Assembly (NCBI GenBank): GCA_018228645.1 | Contig: CP073693.1 | Span: forward strand, 2,428,416 to 2,492,415 | Length of the DNA: 64,000 nucleotides | Direction of reading: 5' to 3' | Source: Clostridiaceae bacterium Marseille-Q4143 | GTDB taxonomy: Bacteria; Bacillota; Clostridia; Lachnospirales; Lachnospiraceae | In this document: in pieces, positions 51,120 through 59,328 of the stretch | Position numbering within the stretch: position 1 is the stretch's first letter | Layout of the letters: each line of letters opens with the position of its first letter | Made by a program: the position numbers and the translations under genes | The notes under the pieces: generated by a model | What the model was told of the DNA's origin: nothing | The model's input: the letters and a program-made list of their open reading frames with translations, nothing else | Database searches by the model: none

Positions 51120-51197
51120 ACAACTGAATATGACCGTCAAAGTCGGATGAAGAAACCGATGTATTGAGCGTAAAGCGATCATGCGTCGGTTTTTCTT
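51120..51197 (+). repeat. R2, copy 1 (downstream flank of cargo gene A, with terminator)
   Basis: ACAACTGAATATGACCGTCA and the remainder to 51197 match 52151-52228 with two differences in 78 bases. Within it AAACCGATG and a CATGCGTCGGTTT arm with a T-run form a terminator. Confidence 0.88.
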
Positions 51198-51227
51198 ATT
51201 TCATGAGCTGACAGAATTCCGACTGTA

Positions 51228-51283
51228 TATCGCCTGTGAGGAAAGTATCGGAGACTATGGATTTTGCGGAAATGTGCGTTATA
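51228..51283 (+). repeat. R1, copy 2 (upstream flank of cargo gene B)
   Basis: Second copy of R1, 30 bases downstream of R2 copy 1. The unit R1-gene-R2 is therefore repeated directly with a different gene. Confidence 0.85.
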
Positions 51284-51315
51284 GGTAAGTAAAAAACTAC
51301 TTGATAGAGCGTGAA

Positions 51316-51344
51316 TTGAATTGTTCATATCGGTATGATATAAT
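51316..51344 (+). promoter_or_regulatory. Promoter of cargo gene B
   Basis: TTGAAT (51316-51321) and TATAAT (51339-51344) are 17 bases apart, about 34 bases before the gene start. The promoter is in unique sequence, not in R1. Confidence 0.7.
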
Positions 51345-51377
51345 TTACTGAAATGAAGCAAGAAGGTGGACTTTTGT

Positions 51378-52127
51378 ATGAAAAAATTTTTGAAAATATT
51401 GCTAATCATTGTAGGAATAGTTTTTTTGATTTTTGCAGCGCTGATATGTATTGGACTGTTTGTTGATTATGATGACCATATTGAAAATGGTCGTTATACT
51501 TATGTTCCGGAAGATGACAATAAAGACAATGCATATGTCGAATTCAATTTGAGTGATTACGATAAAAAGGATTCTGAACTCATATATTATAGTTCTGTCG
51601 AAGAAGCTATTTTGAATTCTCCTTTGAATGCTGAAAATGAAGAATTTTCTGTTCCAGAAGATTTTCTTAATCATGTTGATGAAATATTGCATATATGGAA
51701 TGGCAAACAGTATGATACTATTTTCTATCGGGCAGGAAGTGATAACGATCCCGTTCAAGGTTTTGTGATTGCACGCTGCAAAAAAAAGATAGAAAATGAA
51801 AGTACACAATATGCGTTTGTAAATGCTACACCAGCTACCACTACACCAGATACCACTTATGGGGGAGACTTCAAAAAATTTATCCATTTATCTTTAACAA
51901 TAAGTGATATTCAACAAGACTTAAATCCAAATTATCCGGATACCAGATTCGTTTTTGGCTATGCACATGATAAAGAAATTTACTCATTAGAAGTAGAAGG
52001 TCAAAAGCCAGATGGGATTATAGAATATGAAGAATATGGTAGAACGATGTATATGTGGTATTATAACGATTTGAAAAGCAATAAAAGAGGCGATTGTCTG
52101 AGCTACTCAGTAGATGTGCCAGAGTAA
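51378..52127 (+). CDS. Cargo gene B: membrane-anchored hypothetical protein
   Basis: I do not recognise the family. The start MKKFLKILLIIVGIVFLIFA at 51378 is a membrane anchor or uncleaved signal; about 220 acidic extracytoplasmic residues follow with many Asp, Tyr and aromatic residues. An in-frame start 12 bases earlier is possible. The gene is AT-rich, has its own promoter and ends in R2 with its terminator. It is cargo of element 2. Confidence 0.65.
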   Translation: MKKFLKILLIIVGIVFLIFAALICIGLFVDYDDHIENGRYTYVPEDDNKDNAYVEFNLSDYDKKDSELIYYSSVEEAILNSPLNAENEEFSVPEDFLNHVDEILHIWNGKQYDTIFYRAGSDNDPVQGFVIARCKKKIENESTQYAFVNATPATTTPDTTYGGDFKKFIHLSLTISDIQQDLNPNYPDTRFVFGYAHDKEIYSLEVEGQKPDGIIEYEEYGRTMYMWYYNDLKSNKRGDCLSYSVDVPE

Positions 52128-52150
52128 TTTTTCAAATTGGCTAATCTGCC

Positions 52151-52228
52151 ACAACTGAATATGACCGTCAAGGTCAGATGAAGAAACCGATGTATTGAGC
52201 GTAAAGCGATCATGCGTCGGTTTTTCTT
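52151..52228 (+). repeat. R2, copy 2 (downstream flank of cargo gene B, with terminator)
   Basis: Second copy of R2. It contains the same terminator and closes the second cargo unit. Confidence 0.88.
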
Positions 52229-52514
52229 TTTGCAAAATAGTCCGGTGGACTGTTTTGTAAAACCGAAGGAACTGACAGAGCTTGGGATGGGGTGAAGTCA
52301 GTTTGTTCGGGCGGGAGTACAGAGGGTGCAACCCTTTGTGCATGGGTACAGGGAATGCAATACCCCTGTGCAGGTCAAGGGCGGTAGCCTTGCCCAGTTA
52401 AGTGGCGCTTCGCCACTTAATACTGGGTATTACTTGACGCAGAAAGCCGCAAGGAATCAGCTTCGCTGCCCTTCTCCCCTGTCGGGGAAATCAAAAAGAA
52501 AAGGAGGAACTCAT
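52229..52514 (+). other. Hairpin-rich region before the relaxase, candidate oriT of element 2
   Basis: The strongest structure is at 52393-52426: CCCAGT, TAAGTGGCG, loop CTT, CGCCACTTA, AT bulge, ACTGGG. Other hairpins include GGGTGCAACCC, GGGTACAGGGAATGCAATACCCC and CAAGGGCGGTAGCCTTG. No gene is visible. Such inverted repeats directly upstream of a MobV-type relaxase are where oriT normally lies; the exact nick site is not determined. Confidence 0.5.
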
Positions 52515-53747
52515 GTGAAATTAACAAGACACAATGGACGAGCCGGAAAGAATGGCGTTTATAACCCGAAGCACAATGACCGCAGTTTTGACATTGCCAA
52601 CAGCGAACACATTGACGAAGAACGAGCCAAACAAAATCTCTATTGGGACTGTTACAATGGCTTTCGCAATTTCAAAAATCCCGAAAAGGAAAATGAGCTG
52701 TCTGCCACTTTTGAAGATGTGGAACAGCTTTTTTATCGTCAGCGGTATCATGATTTTGTAACAGGACAGAATGAAAGAAATGTGAAGAACCGACACCCTG
52801 AAAGAAATAAGGAAACTGGAGATTTACTCAAAAGCAAAAAGACCTGTCCAGAGGAAACGGTCTATCAGATTGGAACGCTTGACAATCATGTTCCGCCGGA
52901 ATTGCTCATTGAGATCGTCACAGAATTTATGGAAATCGCAAATGAGCGTTTCGGCTCTCATGTCCATATCCTGAATTGGGCGCTGCACTTGGATGAAAGC
53001 ACCCCTCATATTCACGAGCGTCATGTGTTCGACTGTGAAAATCAATATGGAGAGATTGCCCCACAACAGGAAAAGGCTTTGGAAGCATTGGGGTTTGAAC
53101 TGCCGGAACCGGAGAAGCCAGTCGGAAGAAAAAACAACCGCAAGATGACTTTCGATTCAGCTTGCCGAGTGCTGCTGTTTGATGTGGCGAAAAAGCATGG
53201 CTTACAACTGGAAGAAGAACCGGAATATGGTGGTCGTGCATATCTGGAAAAACAGGACTATATTCTTTTCAAGCAAAAGGAGCAACTGGCAGCACAGGAG
53301 CAAAAGTTGGAAGAACTCACGATGAAGATTGAAGATGTGGAAGCTTTGGTGGACGAGGTTGCCGATATTGCCTATGACAAGGCGGTTGAGGTCGTTGCTG
53401 ATACTGTAAAACTGGAAACGCACAAGGAGGATATTAAGCTGGTGGAGCAGTCTAAGGCGTGGGTTCTCTCCCCTGAGCGTAAGGCTTCAAAGAAAGAAGT
53501 TGAGTATGCAGTGAAACGATTGGATGGCGTGATTGCCAGAATCACAAATGCTATGAAATCAACTATTCAGAAAATCCAAACTACGCTGATGAAACCGGAG
53601 GTCAAAAAAGCCGGAACGGAGCAAATCAAGAAGAAAGCCAAAAGTTCCATTATAGAGCAGTTGAGCCGCAAGAAGAAGGAAATGGCAGAGCGTGAAGTCA
53701 GCCGGACAATTCCGGCGAAAAGCAAAAAACAGGATATGGAACTTTAA
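52515..53747 (+). CDS. MobV-type relaxase (plasmid recombination/mobilization enzyme family)
   Basis: The 410-residue protein starts at GTG 52515, 7 bases after AAGGAGG; a longer frame to 52326 is open but covers hairpin-rich DNA. The N-terminal part reads KLTRHNGRAGKNGVYNPKHN. The HxDE-type motif ALHLDESTPHIHERHVF near residue 155 is the metal-binding motif of MobV/Pre enzymes. A coiled coil follows (residues about 245-300, then 320-400). It should nick element 2 at an oriT just upstream. A terminator follows the gene. Confidence 0.85.
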   Translation: MKLTRHNGRAGKNGVYNPKHNDRSFDIANSEHIDEERAKQNLYWDCYNGFRNFKNPEKENELSATFEDVEQLFYRQRYHDFVTGQNERNVKNRHPERNKETGDLLKSKKTCPEETVYQIGTLDNHVPPELLIEIVTEFMEIANERFGSHVHILNWALHLDESTPHIHERHVFDCENQYGEIAPQQEKALEALGFELPEPEKPVGRKNNRKMTFDSACRVLLFDVAKKHGLQLEEEPEYGGRAYLEKQDYILFKQKEQLAAQEQKLEELTMKIEDVEALVDEVADIAYDKAVEVVADTVKLETHKEDIKLVEQSKAWVLSPERKASKKEVEYAVKRLDGVIARITNAMKSTIQKIQTTLMKPEVKKAGTEQIKKKAKSSIIEQLSRKKKEMAEREVSRTIPAKSKKQDMEL

Positions 53748-53748
53748 G

Positions 53749-53791
53749 GCACTTGCTATTTTCGTTTTGAAAATGACAGGTGCTTTTTTCG
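53749..53791 (+). terminator. Intrinsic terminator after the MobV-type relaxase
   Basis: GCACTTG and CAGGTGC, with the inner arms ATTTTC and GAAAAT, form the stem. TTTTTTC follows. Confidence 0.7.
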
Positions 53792-53809
53792 TTTCTGGAA
53801 AGGAGTCAC

Positions 53810-54448
53810 ATGAATGTATTTGAAGTTGTAAAAGAAAATGTTACTGCCCGACAAGCCGCAGAAGCCTATGGCTTGAAAGTGGGTCGCACTGGTATGGCGT
53901 GCTGTCCGTTTCACTCGGATAAGTCCCCCAGTATGAAGCTGGATGAACGCTATTACTGTTTTGGCTGCGGAGCAACTGGAGACGCTGTTGATCTGACAGC
54001 GAAGCTATTCGGTATCGGGCTGAGGGAAGCTGCTGTCAAACTTGCTGAAGATTTTGGTCTTAACTATGACAGCCGACAAAAGCCCAGTATTCGCCCTCGT
54101 ATTCGTGAGCCGACACCGGAACAGAAGTATCAAAAAGAAGAAAATCATTGCTACAAGGTGCTGACGGATTATTTTCATCTTCTTAGAGAATGGGAAAAGA
54201 AATACGCTCCTAAACAGCCGGATGAGGAATGGAATCCCCTGTTTGCAGAAGCACTGTATAAGAAGAACTATATCGAATATCTACTTGATATTCTTCTGTA
54301 TGGTTCATTGGAGGAACGAAAAGCACTTGTGGCAGAACAGAGAAAGGAGGTGTTAAAACTTGAACAGCGAATTGCAGAACTGTCAGCAGACAGAACCATG
54401 CACAGTAGAAGAAATCCGAAACAGCTTAGAGCAGAGCGAGAAAGGTAA
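53810..54448 (+). CDS. CHC2 zinc finger primase-like protein
   Basis: The 212-residue protein starts at ATG 53810 after AAGGAG. The DnaG-type CHC2 zinc finger is complete: CCPFHSDKSPSMKLDE, then YYCFGCGATGDAVDL near residues 35-65. No TOPRIM catalytic domain follows; the second half is a helical, charged region. It probably recognises DNA for the neighbouring VapE-like helicase. The gene overlaps the helicase gene by 89 bases. Confidence 0.85.
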   Translation: MNVFEVVKENVTARQAAEAYGLKVGRTGMACCPFHSDKSPSMKLDERYYCFGCGATGDAVDLTAKLFGIGLREAAVKLAEDFGLNYDSRQKPSIRPRIREPTPEQKYQKEENHCYKVLTDYFHLLREWEKKYAPKQPDEEWNPLFAEALYKKNYIEYLLDILLYGSLEERKALVAEQRKEVLKLEQRIAELSADRTMHSRRNPKQLRAERER

Positions 54449-55736
54449 GGTTTATAATACTGCCGCAAATTATAAGCGTGTTCTGCAATATGACCCACTT
54501 TTGAAAGGGGCTATCCGAAAAAATCTTCTGACCGAAAGAATCGACATTGTGAAGCCCCTCGGTTGGTATCGTGACAGCCCGACATTGACGGATGTGGATG
54601 TGAAATATCTGCTCCTATATTTTGAAGAAAACTATGGATTGACCGTAGAGAAGAAAATCATAGACGCAGTTGCGGTTATTGCCAATGAAAATCGTTACCA
54701 CCCTGTCTGTGATTTTCTCAATGCCTTGCAATGGGACGGAACAGAACGCATACGCTTCTGTCTGCACCGCTTTCTCGGTTCTGATACAGATGATTACACC
54801 TATGAAGCATTGAAGTTGTTTCTGCTGGGTGCTATCTCACGAGCTTTTAAGCCGGGGTGCAAATTTGAGGTTATGCTCTGTCTTGTGGGCGGTCAGGGAG
54901 CCGGAAAGTCCTCTTTCTTCCGTTTGCTTGCGGTCAATGATGACTGGTTCTCTGATGACTTGAAAAAGCTGGATGATGAAAATGTGTACCGCAAAATGCA
55001 GGGGCATTGGATTATTGAAATGTCGGAAATGATTGCAACCGCCAACGCTAAGAGCATTGAAGAAATCAAGTCCTTTCTGAGCCGCCAAAAGGAAACCTAT
55101 AAGATACCCTATGAAACACATCCGGCAGACAGAAAAAGACAATGTGTGTTTGGTGGTTCTTCTAATACCCTTGACTTTCTTCCCCTTGACCGAACAGGCA
55201 ACCGCCGCTTCGTTCCGGTTATGGTCTATCCTGAAAGGGCTGAGGTTCATATTTTGGCAGATGAACAGGCTTCCAGAGAGTATATCAATCAGATGTGGGC
55301 AGAAGCTATGGAGATTTACAGAAGTGGCAATTTCCGTCTGAGATTCAGTCCGGCTATGAACGCTTATCTGAAAGCCCACCAAAAGGACTTTATGCCGGAG
55401 GACACAAAGGCAGGACAGATTTTAGACTATTTGGAACGCTATTCCGGCAGCATAGTCTGCTCTAAGCAGCTTTACAAGGAAGCACTGGGGCATGATTATG
55501 ACGAACCGAAACAATGGGAGCTGCGAGAGATCAACGACATTATGAATAACGCTGTCACAGGCTGGAGGGCGTTCAGCAATCCGAGGTATTTTCCAGAGCC
55601 TTACCGCCGACAAAAGGGCTGGGAGCGTATCAGGAATGACAACGAGCCTGACAACAGCATGGATGGTTTTCAAGAAATCCCGACAGAGGAAATGGAACAG
55701 TTAGGACTTCCGGAAGAATGGTTGAAGCAAAAATAA
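54360..55736 (+). CDS. VapE-like helicase (virulence-associated E family)
   Basis: VapE-type proteins are SF3-like ATPases used for replication of mobile elements. The 458-residue chain starts at TTG 54360, with GGAGG 8 bases upstream inside the primase gene. Walker A is LCLVGGQGAGKSSFFRLLA near residue 175. Later motifs are GHWIIEMSEMIATANAKS near 215, VFGGSSNTLDFLPLDRTGNR near 260 and WAEAMEIY near 315. Together with the CHC2 protein it may replicate element 2 after excision. Confidence 0.87.
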   Translation: MNSELQNCQQTEPCTVEEIRNSLEQSEKGKVYNTAANYKRVLQYDPLLKGAIRKNLLTERIDIVKPLGWYRDSPTLTDVDVKYLLLYFEENYGLTVEKKIIDAVAVIANENRYHPVCDFLNALQWDGTERIRFCLHRFLGSDTDDYTYEALKLFLLGAISRAFKPGCKFEVMLCLVGGQGAGKSSFFRLLAVNDDWFSDDLKKLDDENVYRKMQGHWIIEMSEMIATANAKSIEEIKSFLSRQKETYKIPYETHPADRKRQCVFGGSSNTLDFLPLDRTGNRRFVPVMVYPERAEVHILADEQASREYINQMWAEAMEIYRSGNFRLRFSPAMNAYLKAHQKDFMPEDTKAGQILDYLERYSGSIVCSKQLYKEALGHDYDEPKQWELREINDIMNNAVTGWRAFSNPRYFPEPYRRQKGWERIRNDNEPDNSMDGFQEIPTEEMEQLGLPEEWLKQK

Positions 55737-55742
55737 AAGCCC

Positions 55743-55790
55743 GTTGTCGCTTCGGTTGTCGAGCCGGTTGTCGGTCTGGTTGTCGGGCAA
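55743..55790 (+). repeat. Four 12-bp direct repeats (GTTGTCG-containing)
   Basis: GTTGTCGCTTCG, GTTGTCGAGCCG, GTTGTCGGTCTG and GTTGTCGGGCAA follow each other without gaps. Two more GTTGTCG/A words lie at 55920 and 57310, on both sides of the IS, adjacent before its insertion. Confidence 0.8.
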
Positions 55791-55977
55791 AAATCCCGAA
55801 AGCCTTGATATTGCGGCACTTTTCCCTCTCTGACAACCATGACAACCAATATTATAAAGAAAAAGGAAATAGTAAAAAGATAGTATCGCCCGATAAAGAA
55901 AAAAGGTTTTCTGATGTCCGTTGTCGGAATGATATTGTCAATATTGGTTGACACATTTATCTCAAAGATATCATTTC

Positions 55978-56886
55978 CTATGCAACCAGGCCCAGAGATT
56001 GGTAGTATCTCTGACGCTTAATCATAGGAGGAAGCCCACCGTTGGCAGAGCAGATCCTCCTGTTGTTCCAGTAACTGATGAAATATCTCCAAATAAGAAC
56101 TCTCAGCTCATCCGTGGTCAGGCTTTCCGTATTGTAGCGGTCATAGAGAAGCTCGCTTTTCATTCTGGCCCACATGCTTTCACATCGAGCATTATCGTGG
56201 CACCTGCCACCATCACTGTTCATGCTTTGTATAATGCCATATTTAGAAAGCGCCTGACGGTAGGTTTCACTGGTATATTGTCTTCCTCTGTCGGAGTGCA
56301 CAATGGCACCTCGCAGATCAGGATGCGCCAGATAGGCATTATCCAGTGTATGCTCACACAGAGTTGCCTTCATGTTTGTTTCCATTGCCAGTCCCAGAAC
56401 GCTGGAATCAAAGCAGTCGAAGATGGCTGAAACATACAGTTTTCCATCTTTTGCCTTGATTTCTGTGATATCAGTTACGCATTTTTCAAGTGGCTTATCA
56501 GCCTTGAACTCTCTCTTCAGAAGATCATCTGACTTACGTGCTTCCCGATCAGCCTTGGTAATGCCATTTGGCTTGCGCTTTGGCCGATGGACAAGTCCTA
56601 TTTCATCCATAACCCTGTAAACGGTTCGTTCACTGGGGATCTTGATTCCCGTCGGATTCTTAAGGAGCAGTGCTTGGTACATGCGAATACGTCCATAGGT
56701 ATCATTGCATTCATCCTCAGCATGGATCACTCTCATGGCATCAGCAAGATCCTGATATTTCCAAGGGCGATCTTTAATAGCAAGATATTTGTAGAAACCC
56801 TGGCGGCTGACGCCAAGCATCCGGCAATAGAATGAGAGTTTTCCCTTAATCACGCCGTCTTTCGTTTTTATGGCAATGAACATCAT
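55978..56886 (-). CDS. IS3-family transposase OrfB (copy 1)
   Basis: The 302-residue integrase-like transposase has the HTH_21 start MLGVSRQGFYKYLAIKD and the rve/DDE core: the first Asp in TDITEIKAKDGKLYVSAIFD, the second in IVHSDRGRQYTSETY, and the Glu in NARCESMWARMKSELL. The ATG overlaps the orfA stop by ATGA, so coupling by reinitiation is likelier than the classical -1 frameshift. Confidence 0.93.
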   Translation of the reverse strand: MMFIAIKTKDGVIKGKLSFYCRMLGVSRQGFYKYLAIKDRPWKYQDLADAMRVIHAEDECNDTYGRIRMYQALLLKNPTGIKIPSERTVYRVMDEIGLVHRPKRKPNGITKADREARKSDDLLKREFKADKPLEKCVTDITEIKAKDGKLYVSAIFDCFDSSVLGLAMETNMKATLCEHTLDNAYLAHPDLRGAIVHSDRGRQYTSETYRQALSKYGIIQSMNSDGGRCHDNARCESMWARMKSELLYDRYNTESLTTDELRVLIWRYFISYWNNRRICSANGGLPPMIKRQRYYQSLGLVA

Positions 56887-57224
56887 TCTTTGGTTCTTGC
56901 TGACTTCCGACGGCTGGCTGCGAAAAAAGCGCTTGCTTCCTCGAGAAATTCATTTTCCTCTTTCAGACGCCGGATTTCTTTGTCCTGATCTTTAACGCGT
57001 TTGCGGAGCATGGCAAGCTCCTCAGTAAGACTCATCGCGCTTTCCGGAGTATGTGCACCGTCGCCAATATCCAATGTGCCTGCTCTAACTGCTTTCAGCC
57101 ATGTGTGGATGGTTCCTTCTGGGATACCTAATTCTTTGGCTGCCTTAGCACCGCCGATTTCTTTGGCAAGTTTGACAGCCTGGATCTTATATTCCTGGTC
57201 GTATTTACGTTGGGTTCGTGACAT
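56883..57224 (-). CDS. IS3-family OrfA HTH protein (copy 1)
   Basis: The 113-residue protein has an HTH_Tnp_1 domain (KAAKELGIPEGTIHTWLKAV) and a leucine-zipper-like coiled coil at the end (LRKRVKDQDKEIRRLKEENE). It should bind the IS ends together with OrfB. GGAGG precedes the ATG on the minus strand. Confidence 0.92.
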   Translation of the reverse strand: MSRTQRKYDQEYKIQAVKLAKEIGGAKAAKELGIPEGTIHTWLKAVRAGTLDIGDGAHTPESAMSLTEELAMLRKRVKDQDKEIRRLKEENEFLEEASAFFAASRRKSARTKE

Positions 57225-57359
57225 TGAGAGTTCCTCCTTATTCTCTTTTATTATACATGAATTCCTTGAGAATAAGGTGTCAACTTTATTTATACAACAT
57301 CAGAACTTCGTTGTCAGACCTTTCCTTGTCGGGCTTTTTCATTCAAGGAGGAATATCGT

Positions 57360-57557
57360 ATGACAAATATTGTGAACAGTACACTACCCACCCCAAATAA
57401 CCATTCGGAGAAAAACAAACCGGATGGAGTTTTTGTGATTAAGCAAGGCAAAACAAATTATAAAGTCAAAGTGTTTTTTGACCATAGTAGCGGTTTGACT
57501 GCGGAGGACAGGTTGAAACGCATTATTCAGGCAGAAGCAGAGAGAGAATCTGCGTAA
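57360..57557 (+). CDS. tnpW: Transposon-encoded protein TnpW
   Basis: The 65-residue protein contains VFVIKQGKTNYKVKVFFD and LTAEDRLKRIIQAEAER, the TnpW pattern seen in element 1 as well. AAGGAGG precedes the ATG. It lies 43 bases from the right end of element 2. Confidence 0.8.
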   Translation: MTNIVNSTLPTPNNHSEKNKPDGVFVIKQGKTNYKVKVFFDHSSGLTAEDRLKRIIQAEAERESA

Positions 57558-57599
57558 GTAATATGAAAAATATCCACGCACCCCCTTGACAAAAGCTTT

Positions 57600-58294
57600 C
57601 AGAGGACAGCTTACTGTCTGCTATGGAGCGAGCCGGAGCAGAGGATATGGGCGATGAGGTGGAGAGAAAAGGACTTGGCACACCTGCCACCAGAGCCGAT
57701 ATCATAGAAAAGTTGGTAAAAGACGGATTTGTGAAACGTGAGAAAAAGCAGATGATCCCGACAGAGGACGGAATGAAGCTGATCACGATACTTCCGGATG
57801 TAGTAAAATCTCCGAAGCTGACCGCAGACTGGGAGAATGAGCTTACACTGGTATCTAAAGGCGAAGTTGCCGCAGAGCAGTTTATGTCCGACATTGAAGC
57901 TATGGTAAGTGACCTTGTAAAGACATACCACAGTGTCAGTGATGAGCAGAAAAATATGTTTGGTGCAGGAAATACGCAGGAAGTCTTTGGAGTGTGTCCG
58001 AAGTGCGGAGGTGATGTGGTAAAAGGCAAGTTCGGAGCTTACTGTAAAAATAAATGTGGCATGAATGTAAGCAAGGCATTGGGCGTACAGCTTTCCGATG
58101 CACAGGTAAAGAACCTTCTGGCAGGCAAAAAGATACTGGTCAAAGGGTTAAAAGGGAAGAAAGGGAACTATGATGCATATCTGATGCCGGAGAGTATCGA
58201 AGATTTTTCTTATACCAAAGATGGAAAAGAAATCAAAGGTTCGCAGTACAAATTTAAGATGGAGTTTCCGCTGAGGAAAGGAAAGCAGGGATAG
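57600..58294 (+). pseudogene. topB: DNA topoisomerase III, C-terminal part (split by element 2)
   Basis: The fragment continues topB: EDSLLSAMERAGAEDM, GLGTPATRADIIEKLVKDGF, and a long hinge with ADWENELTLVSKGEV. The last part is a zinc ribbon with CPKCGGDVVKGKFGAYCKNK. A possible internal start is ATG 57623. The catalytic Tyr and TOPRIM domain are on the other fragment. Its 3' half is repeated in a degenerate form at 59851-60388. Confidence 0.88.
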
Positions 58295-58371
58295 GAAAAT
58301 AAAGATGGTTGTGGTATAGTTGTAAGGTATAAATCAAAATTTGTATACAGGTGGAAGAATGTAGAATTAAA

Positions 58372-59328
58372 ATGAGAGAAAAAATGAATGCAGACTATTC
58401 TATAAAATTATTAAATGATGAGGCTCGCTCGCTGAATGGAAAAACAATGGAAAATATTTTAAGACATGCGGACATTAGCAAATTAAAAGAAAGAATACAT
58501 ATTTTCCAAAATATGAATATTCAAAGTATGAGCGACAAAGAACTTGAAGCAAATATTGAAAAAGTATTAAGCGTTAAACTAGATGGAGACATTACGATTT
58601 CAACTATTTTGCTTGAGTATTCTTTATTTGGTATAGGAGATCGGTTTTATAGGGTTCGAAAACTAAAGAATACAAATGTACCCAATAGTGAATTGAAAAA
58701 AGTATCTGCATATTGGAATCCACCGCAAAAATATGTAAAACACTATGGACGTCTAAATAAGCCTAGGGAATCTCTATTATATACTGCACTCAATCCATAT
58801 ACTGCAATATGTGAAACTGGTTTAAAGCCAGGAGATCCTTTTGTATTCTGTATCTATGAAGCAATTAAGCCACTTAGATTTTCTTGGATTGGAGGCAAAG
58901 CGGATTATAATTTTAATGGTATTAAGAATAAAAAAGTAATAGATTTTCAGGAAATAATAAGACAATTTCTTGTTGATGAGTTTACTAGAGTTATTCCAAA
59001 AGATCAGGAGTTTTTATATAGAATTACAGAAATAATTGCAAAAAACTATTATACTTCGCCAGAGGATAATGGATGGCGCTATCCTTCAATAAAAAACAAT
59101 TTTGAAGATAATATATGTTTTCGTTCAGAGCGTGTAATGTATAATTTAAAACTTGTAGGTGCTATTATTGCAATATTTAATAAATCGGGTGAAACAGATC
59201 CTCGTGAAATGAAAATGTCTGTAGAATACGTTGGTGTAGGACCAAATATAGATAATTATTATTCATATAATAGTAAAGAGGGCGAGGAGTATATGGAAAA
59301 ATTATTTTCTGAATTTTTTAGAGAGTAA
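58372..59328 (+). CDS. RES-domain protein (possible NAD-consuming toxin)
   Basis: The middle of this protein (about 318 residues) matches the RES pattern: FYRVRKLKN with the conserved Arg, SAYWNPPQKYVKHYG, then RESLLYTALNPYTAICET with the Glu of the second motif. RES proteins of RES-Xre toxin-antitoxin pairs degrade NAD+. A Ser should follow the Glu by about 80 or more residues; several are present. I see no Xre antitoxin gene nearby, so function as a toxin is uncertain. The start could also be GTG 58351 or ATG 58384. The gene is very AT-rich and sits between topB and the duplicated small gene, as cargo. Confidence 0.7.
   Translation: MREKMNADYSIKLLNDEARSLNGKTMENILRHADISKLKERIHIFQNMNIQSMSDKELEANIEKVLSVKLDGDITISTILLEYSLFGIGDRFYRVRKLKNTNVPNSELKKVSAYWNPPQKYVKHYGRLNKPRESLLYTALNPYTAICETGLKPGDPFVFCIYEAIKPLRFSWIGGKADYNFNGIKNKKVIDFQEIIRQFLVDEFTRVIPKDQEFLYRITEIIAKNYYTSPEDNGWRYPSIKNNFEDNICFRSERVMYNLKLVGAIIAIFNKSGETDPREMKMSVEYVGVGPNIDNYYSYNSKEGEEYMEKLFSEFFRE

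Larger units (their letters stand above)
55930..57302 (-). mobile_element. IS3-family insertion sequence, copy 1 (in element 2)
   Basis: The IS is 1,373 bp with TG...CA ends. Terminal repeats begin TGATATTGTC at the left and TGATGTTGTA (reverse complement of the right end), both reaching GTTGACAC. It is flanked by 3-bp duplications GAA (55927-55929 and 57303-57305). Two overlapping genes on the minus strand encode OrfA and the DDE transposase. The second copy at 60638 has the same length and encodes identical proteins. Confidence 0.93.
55718..57363 (+). pseudogene. Small Cys/Arg-rich ORF interrupted by IS copy 1
   Basis: Removing the IS and one copy of its 3-bp target duplication joins 55718-55929 with 57306-57363 into one 89-residue frame. 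It begins MVEAKIKARCRF, contains GCRA-type tetrapeptides four times from the 12-bp repeats, and ends in TGA overlapping the tnpW ATG (ATGA). The overlap suggests that it was a real coupled gene, but the sequence is low in complexity and no family is recognised. Confidence 0.4.
47272..57601 (+). mobile_element. Element 2: Tn4451-type mobilizable transposon in topB
   Basis: The element is about 10.3 kb, including one 1,373-bp IS. The left junction is TACACG-GA-TGTG and the right junction TTTCA-GA-GGACAGC. Joining at the shared GA gives CAT TAC ACG GAG GAC AGC (HYTEDS), restoring topB. GA is the core dinucleotide known for Tn4451 and Tn5397 recombinases. It encodes a serine recombinase, TnpV, two small proteins, two cargo genes, a MobV-type relaxase, a CHC2 primase, a VapE-like helicase and TnpW. 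Confidence 0.88.

Noticed and set aside
52326..52514. N-terminal extension of the MobV-type relaxase
   Set aside because: The frame is open but covers the hairpin-rich oriT candidate; AAGGAGG is correctly spaced only to GTG 52515.
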